This document shows, in pieces, positions 57,679 through 64,000 of a stretch of 64,000 bases of DNA; position 1 is the first letter of the stretch, and each line of letters begins with the position of its first letter. Position numbers and translations under genes: made by a program. The DNA is from Owenia fusiformis (lineage: Eukaryota; Annelida; Polychaeta; Sabellida; Oweniidae). The notes beneath the pieces were generated by a model. The model ran no database searches. It was not told the DNA's origin and worked only from the letters and a program-made list of their open reading frames with translations. The DNA is taken from positions 19,725,936 to 19,789,935 of the forward strand of contig CAIIXF020000006.1 of assembly GCA_903813345.2 (NCBI GenBank), given 5' to 3'.

Positions 57679-57909
57679 ATATTATACATGATGTCACAAT
57701 AGGTAGAACAATTGATTTACTGGTCTTTATTAGAGTATGTATGACCGCTAAAATTCATGAATGCAAATAGTTGTGTTTCTTGTCTGTTTATATATGTCAA
57801 GATTTAGGGACAAAAATTTATGTCATTTTAAAGTAAAGCTTTTTTTCTTTACAATGACGAGTTGAGAAATTTAAAAACATCCCACTAACTGAACTTTTAA
57901 ACTTTTAAG

Positions 57910-60900
57910 GCATGTATTTTCAAAAAGCTTTACATTGGCGATATTCCATTACATTCTTGGACTTTGATTTATTTACATTCTTGGACTTTGCGATTGAAAG
58001 TTGTTAACTTTATAGCATGGATTTTCAAAAAGCTTTACATTGGCCATATTCCTTTACATTCTTGGACTTAGATTATTTTACGATCTAACGAGGTGAAATT
58101 TTATGGCATGCGTTTTCAAAAAGCTTTATATTGGCCATATTCCTTTACATTCTTGGACTTAGATTATTTTACGATCTATAGAAGTGAAATTTTATGGCAT
58201 GCATTTTCAAAAAGCTTTACATTGGCTATATTCCTTTACATTCTTGGACTTAGATTATTTTACGATGTAACGAGGTGAAATTTTATGGCATGCATTTTCA
58301 AAAAGCTTTACATTGGCCATTTTCCTTTACATTCTTGGACTTAGAATATTTTACGATATATACTTGATAACTTTTAAGGCATGTATTTTCAAAAAGCTTT
58401 ACATTGGCCATATTCCTTTACATTCTTGGACTTAGAATATTTCACGAAGCAAAGTTGTGAACTTTTTAAGCAGGCATTTTCAAAAAGCTTTACATTGGCG
58501 AAATTCCATTACATTCTTGGACTTAGAATATTTTGTGATTGAAAGTTGTGAATTTTTATAGCATGCATTTTCAAAAAGCTTTACATTGGCCATATTCCTT
58601 TACATTCTTGGACTTAGATTATTTTACGATCTATAGAAGTGAAATTTTACAGCATGCATTTTCAAAAAGCTTTACATTGGCCATATTCCTTTACATTCTT
58701 GGACTTAGATAATTTTACGATCTAACGAGGTGAAATTTTATGGCATGCATTTTCAAAAAGCTTTACATTGGCCATATTCCTTTACATTCTTGGACTTAGA
58801 TTATTTTACGATCTATAGAAGTGAAATTTTATGGCATGCATTTTCAAAAAGCTTTACATTGGCTATATTCCTTTACATTCTTGGACTTAGATTATTTTAC
58901 GATCTTACGAGGTGAAACTTTATGGCATGCATTTTCAAAAAGCTTTACATTGGCCATTTTCCTTTACATTCTTGGACTTAGAATAATTTACGATATATAC
59001 TTGATAACTTTTAAGGCATGTATTTTCAAAAAGCTTTACATTGGCCATATTCCTTTACATTCTTGGACTTAGAATATTTCACGAAGCAAAGTTGTGAACT
59101 TTTTATGCAGGCATTTTCAAAAAGCTTTACATTGGCGAAATTCCATTACATTCTTGGACTTAGAATATTTTGTGATTGAAAGTTGTGAATTTTTATAGCA
59201 TGCATTTTCAAAAAGCTTTACATTGGCCATATTCCTTTACATTCTTGGACTTAGATTATTTTACGATCTATAGAAGTGAAATTTTACAGCATGCATTTTC
59301 AAAAAGCTTTACATTGGCCATATTCCTTTACATTCTTGGACTTAGATTATTTTACGATCTAACGAGGTGAAATTTTATGGCATGCATTTTCAAAAAGCTT
59401 TACATTGGCCATTTTCCTTTACATTCTTGGACTTTGAATATTTTACGATCTAACGAGGTGAAATTTTATGGCATGCATTTTCAAAAAGCTTTACATTGGC
59501 CATTTTCCTTTACATTCTTGGACTTAGAATATTTTACGATATATACTTGATAACTTTTAAGGCATGTATTTTCAAAAAGCTTTACATTGGCCATATTCCT
59601 TTACATTCTTGGACTTAGAATATTTCACGAAGCAAAGTTGTGAACTTTTTATGCAGGCATTTTCAAAAAGCTTTACATTGGCGAAATTCCATTACATTCT
59701 TGGACTTAGAATATTTTGTGATTGAAAGTTGTGAATTTTTATAGCATGCATTTTCAAAAAGCTTTACATTGGCCATATTCCTTTACATTCTTGGACTTAG
59801 ATTATTTTACGATCTATAGAAGTGAAATTTTACAGCATGCATTTTCAAAAAGCTTTACATTGGCCATATTCCTTTACATTCTTGGACTTAGATTATTTTA
59901 CGATCTAACGAGGTGAAATTTTATGGCATGCATTTTCAAAAAGCTTTACATTGGCCATTTTCCTTTACATTCTTGGACTTAGAATATTTCACGAAACAAA
60001 GTCATGAACTTTTTATACAGCATTTTCAAAAAGCTTTACATTAGCTAAATTCCATTACATTCTTGGACTTAGATTATTTTGCGATTGAAAATTGTGAACT
60101 TTTAAACATGCATTTTCAAAAAGGTTTACATTGGCCATATTCCTTTACATTCTTGCACTTAATTTATTTTGCGATCTATAGAAGTAAATTTTATGGCATG
60201 CATTTTCAAAAAGCTTTACATTGGCCATTTTCCTTTACATTCTTGGACTTAGAATATTTTGCGATTGAAAGTTGTGAACTTTTAGAGCATGCATTTTCAA
60301 AAACCTTTACATTGGCAATATTCCTTTACATTCTTGGACTTAGATTATTTTACGATATATACTTGATAACTTTCAAGGCATGTATTTTCAAAAAGCTTTA
60401 CATTGGCCATATTCCTTTACATTCTTGGACTTAGAATATTTCACGAAGCAAAGTTGTAAACTTTTTATGCAGGCATTTTCAAAGAGCTTTACATTGGCGA
60501 AATTCCATTACATTCTTGGACTTAGATTATTTTGCGATTGGAGGTTGTGAACTTTTATAGCATGCATTTTCAAAAAGCTTTACATTGGCCATATTCCTTT
60601 ACATTCTTGGACTTAGAATATTTTACGATCTAACGAGGTGAAATTTTACAGAATGCATTTTCAAAAAGCTTTACATTGGCCATATTCCTTTACATTCTTG
60701 GACTTAGATTATTTTACGATCTAACGAGGTGAAATTTTATGGCATGCATTTTCAAAAAGCTTTACATTGGCCATTTTCCTTTACATTCTTGGACATAGAT
60801 TATTTTACAATCTACATGTATAGAAGTGAATTGAAAGTTATGAACTTTTATAGTATGCATTTTCAAAAAGCTTTACAATGGCCATTTTCCTTTACATTCT

Positions 60901-60925
60901 TGGAATCGGATTATTTTACGATGTA
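57910..60925 (+). repeat. Left 91-bp tandem array, about 33 units
   Basis: Each unit has a conserved core (CATTTTCAAAAAGCTTTACA, TTGG, CCTTTACATTCTTGGACTTA) of about 60 bp and a variable linker of about 30 bp. At least five linker types occur (TCTATAGAAGTG, TCTAACGAGGTG, TATATACTTGATAAC, GAAGCAAAGTTGTG, TGATTGAAAGTTGTG) in a recurring order. A 546-bp (six-unit) higher-order period is visible between 59176 and 59722. ORFs reading HFQKALHWPYSFTFLDLDYF are by-products. Confidence 0.95.
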
Positions 60926-61764
60926 AACCTTGACTTGTTCTTCCCCTTACATGTACCTACGTGTACTTCTGAGTAATTTGTAATTAACAATCAAATCAAC
61001 AAATATTCACATATCATATTAGCAGATGTCTGGCGAAATTACATTACAATAAGATATTCTGATCGATAGAGTATTTGGTTATAAAACCGGAAGTGTTTTC
61101 TCTGAGGTCGGCGCGTCAAATTCCATATATGTATTCTACCTTCGATATTAAGTATTTGCCGGTACATCCTCCCGATTAATACCTATCATTAGGTGCTTTC
61201 AACACCATGTTTTTCTAATGTTATCGCAAAATAGTCCATAAAATGAAGGAAATGTTTCAAAGTTAAGAAATTTGATCGGCATTTTACCAAAAGAGCTTCT
61301 GCGCATGAGTTCTGCGCATGTCAAAAGCCCGTCAAACGTTCTCATTTCTTTTAACATTTCTCGCCTTTTACACGACTTTCCCACCTGGAATCATACTCTA
61401 TCATCAAATTAGAAATATAAGGCATAACTTTAGATCGATTTCCAACCATCTCTTGTGAAAGTATTGAAGATGATCGGGGAAAACAATCCCGTCTATTCGA
61501 GGGGCTCTCTTGGGGATTTCTTCAATCACTATCAATACTATTGTCTTATGCAAGTTCATTTCTATATTTAGCGATCTTTACTGTATTCTCTCCAATGACA
61601 TATGGTTTTTACAATTCTACATGTACTGTACGTCGTGAAAGAACAGAATCCAACAAATACCAAATCTAAAAGTCAAAATAAGTAGGCTAAAGGAAAGGGG
61701 ACAGTAAAGCGTGGAAATACATGTACAGCATTCTATGAGAGTTCACAACTTAAATCGTAAAATG

Positions 61765-63655
61765 AGCTAAGTCCAGGAATGTAAAGGAATTTGGCCAATG
61801 TAAACCTTTTTGAAAATACATAACATAATAGTTTACAACTTTAAATCTTGATATAATCTAAGTCCAAAAATGTAATGGAATATGGCCAATGTAAAGCTTT
61901 TTGAAAATGGATGGCATAAAATTTCACTTCTATAGATCGTAAAATATTCTAAGTCCAAGAATGTAAAGGAAAATGGCCATTGTAAAGCTTTTTGAAAATG
62001 CCTGAATTAAAAGTTATCTACTTTACATAGTAAAATAATCTAAGTCCAAGAATGTAATGGAATTTTGCCAATGTAAAGCTTTTTGAAAATGCCTGCATAA
62101 AAAGTTCACAACTTTGTTTCGTGAAATATTCGAAGTCCAAGAATGTAAAGGAATATGGCCAATGTAAAGCTTTTTGAAAAGACGTGCCTTAAAAGTTATC
62201 AAGTATATATCGTAAAACATTCTAAGTCCAAGAATGTAAAGGAAAATGGCCAATGTAAAGCTTTTTGAAAATGCATGCCATAAAATTTTACTTCTATAGA
62301 TCGTAAAATAATCTAAGTCCAAGAATGTAAAGGAAAATGGCCAATGTAAAGCTTTTTGCAAATGCATGCTGTAAAATTTCACTTCTATAGATCGTAAAAT
62401 AATCTAAGTCCAAGAATGTAAAGGAATATGGCCAATGTAAAGCTTTTTGAAAATGCATGCTATAAAAATTCACAACTTTCAATCACAAAATATTCTAAGT
62501 CCAAGAATGTAATGGAATTTCGCCAATGTAAAGCTTTTTGAAAATGCCTGCATAAAAAGTTCACAACTTTGCTTCGTGAAATATTCTAAGTCCAAGAATG
62601 TAAAGGAATATGGCCAATGTAAAGCTTTTTGAAAATACATGCCTTAAAAGTTATCAAGTATATATCGTAAAATATTCTAAGTCCAAGAATGTAAAGGAAA
62701 ATGGCCAATGTAAACCTTTTTGAAAATGCATGCCATAAAATTTCACCTCGTTAGATCGTAAAATATTCTAAGTCCAAGAATGTAAAGGAAAATGGCCAAT
62801 GTAAAGCTTTTTGAAAATGCACGCCATAAAATTTCACCTCGTTAGATCGTAAAATAATCTAAGTCCAAGAATGTAAAGGAATATAGCCAATGTAAAGCTT
62901 TTTGAAAATGCATTCTGTAAAATTTCACCTCGTTAGATCGTAAAATATTCTAAGTCTAAGAATGTAAAGGAATATGGCCAATGTAAAGCTTTTTGAAAAT
63001 GCATGCCATAAAATTCACTTCTTTATATGATAAAATAATCTAAGTCCAAGAATGTAAAGGAAAATGACCAATGTAAAGCTTTTTGAAAATGCATGCCATA
63101 ACATTTCACTTCTATAGATCGTAAAATAATCTTAAGTCCAAGAATGTAAAGGAAAATGGCCATTGTAAAGCTTTTTGAAAATGCCTGCATAAAAAGTTCA
63201 CAACTTTGCTTCGTGAAATATTCTAAGTCCAAGAATGTAAAGGAATATGGCCAATGTAAAGCTTTTTGAAAATGCATGCTGTAAAAGTTCACCTCTTCAG
63301 TTCGTAAAATATTCTAAGTCTAAGAATGTAAGGGAAAATGGCCAATGTAAAGCTTTTTGAAAATGCATGCCATAAATTACACTTCTATATATCATAAAAT
63401 ATTCTAAGTCCAAGAATGTAAAGGAATATGGCCAATGTAAAGCTTTTTGAAAATGCCTACATTAAAAGTTCACAACTTTCAATCGTAAAATAATCAAAGT
63501 CCAAGAATGTAATGGAATATCGCCAATGTAAAGCTTTTTGAAAATGCCTGCATTAAAAGTTCACAACTTTCAATCGTAAAATAATCAAAGTCCAAGAATG
63601 TAATGGAATATCGCCAATGTAAAGCTTTTTGAAAATACATGCCTTAAAAGTTTAA
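61765..63655 (-). repeat. Right 91-bp tandem array, about 20 units, inverted
   Basis: Same units as the left array on the opposite strand, with the same linker types in matching order. It is about 1.1 kb shorter than the left array. Confidence 0.95.
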
Positions 63656-63797
63656 AAGTTCAGTAAGAGGGATGTTTTTAAATTTCTCAACTCGTCATTG
63701 TAAAGAAAAAAAGCTTTACTTAAAAATGACATAAATTTTTGTCCCTAAATCTTGACACTGATGTGTCTGTTTATCATATTAGAATAGTAACAAAGAC

Positions 63798-63914
63798 CTC
63801 AATTTTATGATTTATGTCAAATATGACCTCAAATTTGTCCATTGTTAAAATGGCAATGGCCAGAATAAAATTTTAGGTCATATTTTACGCCATAAATCAT
63901 AAAATCTCGGCCTT
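63798..63914. repeat. Stem-loop of about 117 bp
   Basis: GACCTCAATTTTATGATTTA pairs with TAAATCATAAAATCTCGGCC, and inner ATATGACCT pairs with AGGTCATAT. Probably another small hairpin MITE. Confidence 0.65.
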
Positions 63915-64000
63915 TAAATAAATATTGGTAATCGTAATGCCTTTAACTTTTCCATGATCATTTCCATCAATTTTGCCTGTTGTTGTTTTCATTTATCTAG

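Larger units (their letters stand above)
57795..63757. mobile_element. 6-kb fold-back element made of opposed 91-bp tandem arrays
   Basis: Unique outer segments of about 110 bp (TGTCAAGATTTAGGGACAAA, then ATTTATGTCATTTT and GACGAGTTGAGAAATTTAAA) are inverted at the two ends. Inward of them are two tandem arrays in opposite orientation and a loop at about 60930-61740 with no recognisable gene. TGTCTGTTTAT occurs just outside both ends (57781-57791, 63764-63774), but with a 3-6 nt gap, so the target-site duplication is uncertain. It lies within GBE1-like intron 1. Confidence 0.88.

Noticed and set aside
57910-60925. Repeated ORFs such as MHFQKALHWPYSFTFLDLDYF
   Set aside because: They are translations of the 91-bp tandem unit, recur in both arrays and have no independent coding signal.
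57910-63655. CRISPR-like pattern of constant repeat plus variable spacer
   Set aside because: Repeats are ~60 bp, spacers fall into only a few recurring types, and the DNA is eukaryotic with splice sites; this is satellite structure.
1-64000. tRNA, rRNA or other structured RNA genes
   Set aside because: No cloverleaf with A/B boxes or rRNA-like conserved block was seen; a covariance-model scan was not possible here.

Overview
This is metazoan nuclear DNA: AT-rich, with GT-AG introns, genes spread over tens of kilobases and a very high load of small transposons. Nothing in it is prokaryotic. The two recognisable host genes are widely conserved in animals. The palindrome-rich repeat landscape and frequent TACATGTA-type words suggest a marine invertebrate, perhaps a lophotrochozoan such as a mollusc. 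I cannot name the species from sequence alone.

Host genes. (1) A complete orthologue of LRSAM1, an LRR, coiled-coil, SAM and RING E3 ubiquitin ligase, fills the minus strand from 42415 (ATG) to 160 (stop). I resolved 18 coding exons whose phases all agree, giving about 731 aa. It keeps the LRRs, the coiled-coil exons, the SAM domain, a PTAP motif and all eight zinc ligands of a C3HC4 RING. (2) An intronless 392-aa type II membrane protein with an SGNH/PC-esterase-like domain lies on the plus strand (3358-4536), inside the last LRSAM1 intron. (3) Exon 1 of a gene that looks like GBE1 (glycogen branching enzyme) is at 55980-56071 on the plus strand, head-to-head with LRSAM1; the rest of that gene lies beyond the window. 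(4) A small two-exon ORF of 93 aa (36912-36502, minus), not recognised, lies in LRSAM1 intron 1.

Mobile DNA explains most of the rest. The last LRSAM1 intron (301-17145) holds an 857-bp palindrome, a 4.2-kb fold-back element with tandem units in both arms, a TTAA-flanked element with a mariner-type element nested in it, and a 4-kb inverted repeat around a G-rich minisatellite. LRSAM1 intron 1 (27576-42361) holds a 7.9-kb TTAA-flanked transposon with a decayed transposase, and a Tc1/mariner element split by a 5'-truncated non-LTR retrotransposon. The intergenic region carries a 7.5-kb hAT-type transposon (46714-54242) with 441-bp terminal inverted repeats, a five-exon transposase gene and several younger insertions. 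GBE1 intron 1 holds a 6-kb fold-back element built from more than 50 copies of a 91-bp repeat in two opposed arrays.

Four hAT-like insertions (AAAAT, GAAAG, CAAAC, TACAA) share an apparent 5-bp target-site duplication rather than the usual 8 bp. The most unusual structures are this 5-bp group, the 91-bp fold-back array with a 546-bp higher-order period, and the intron-in-RING arrangement with a nested antisense gene.
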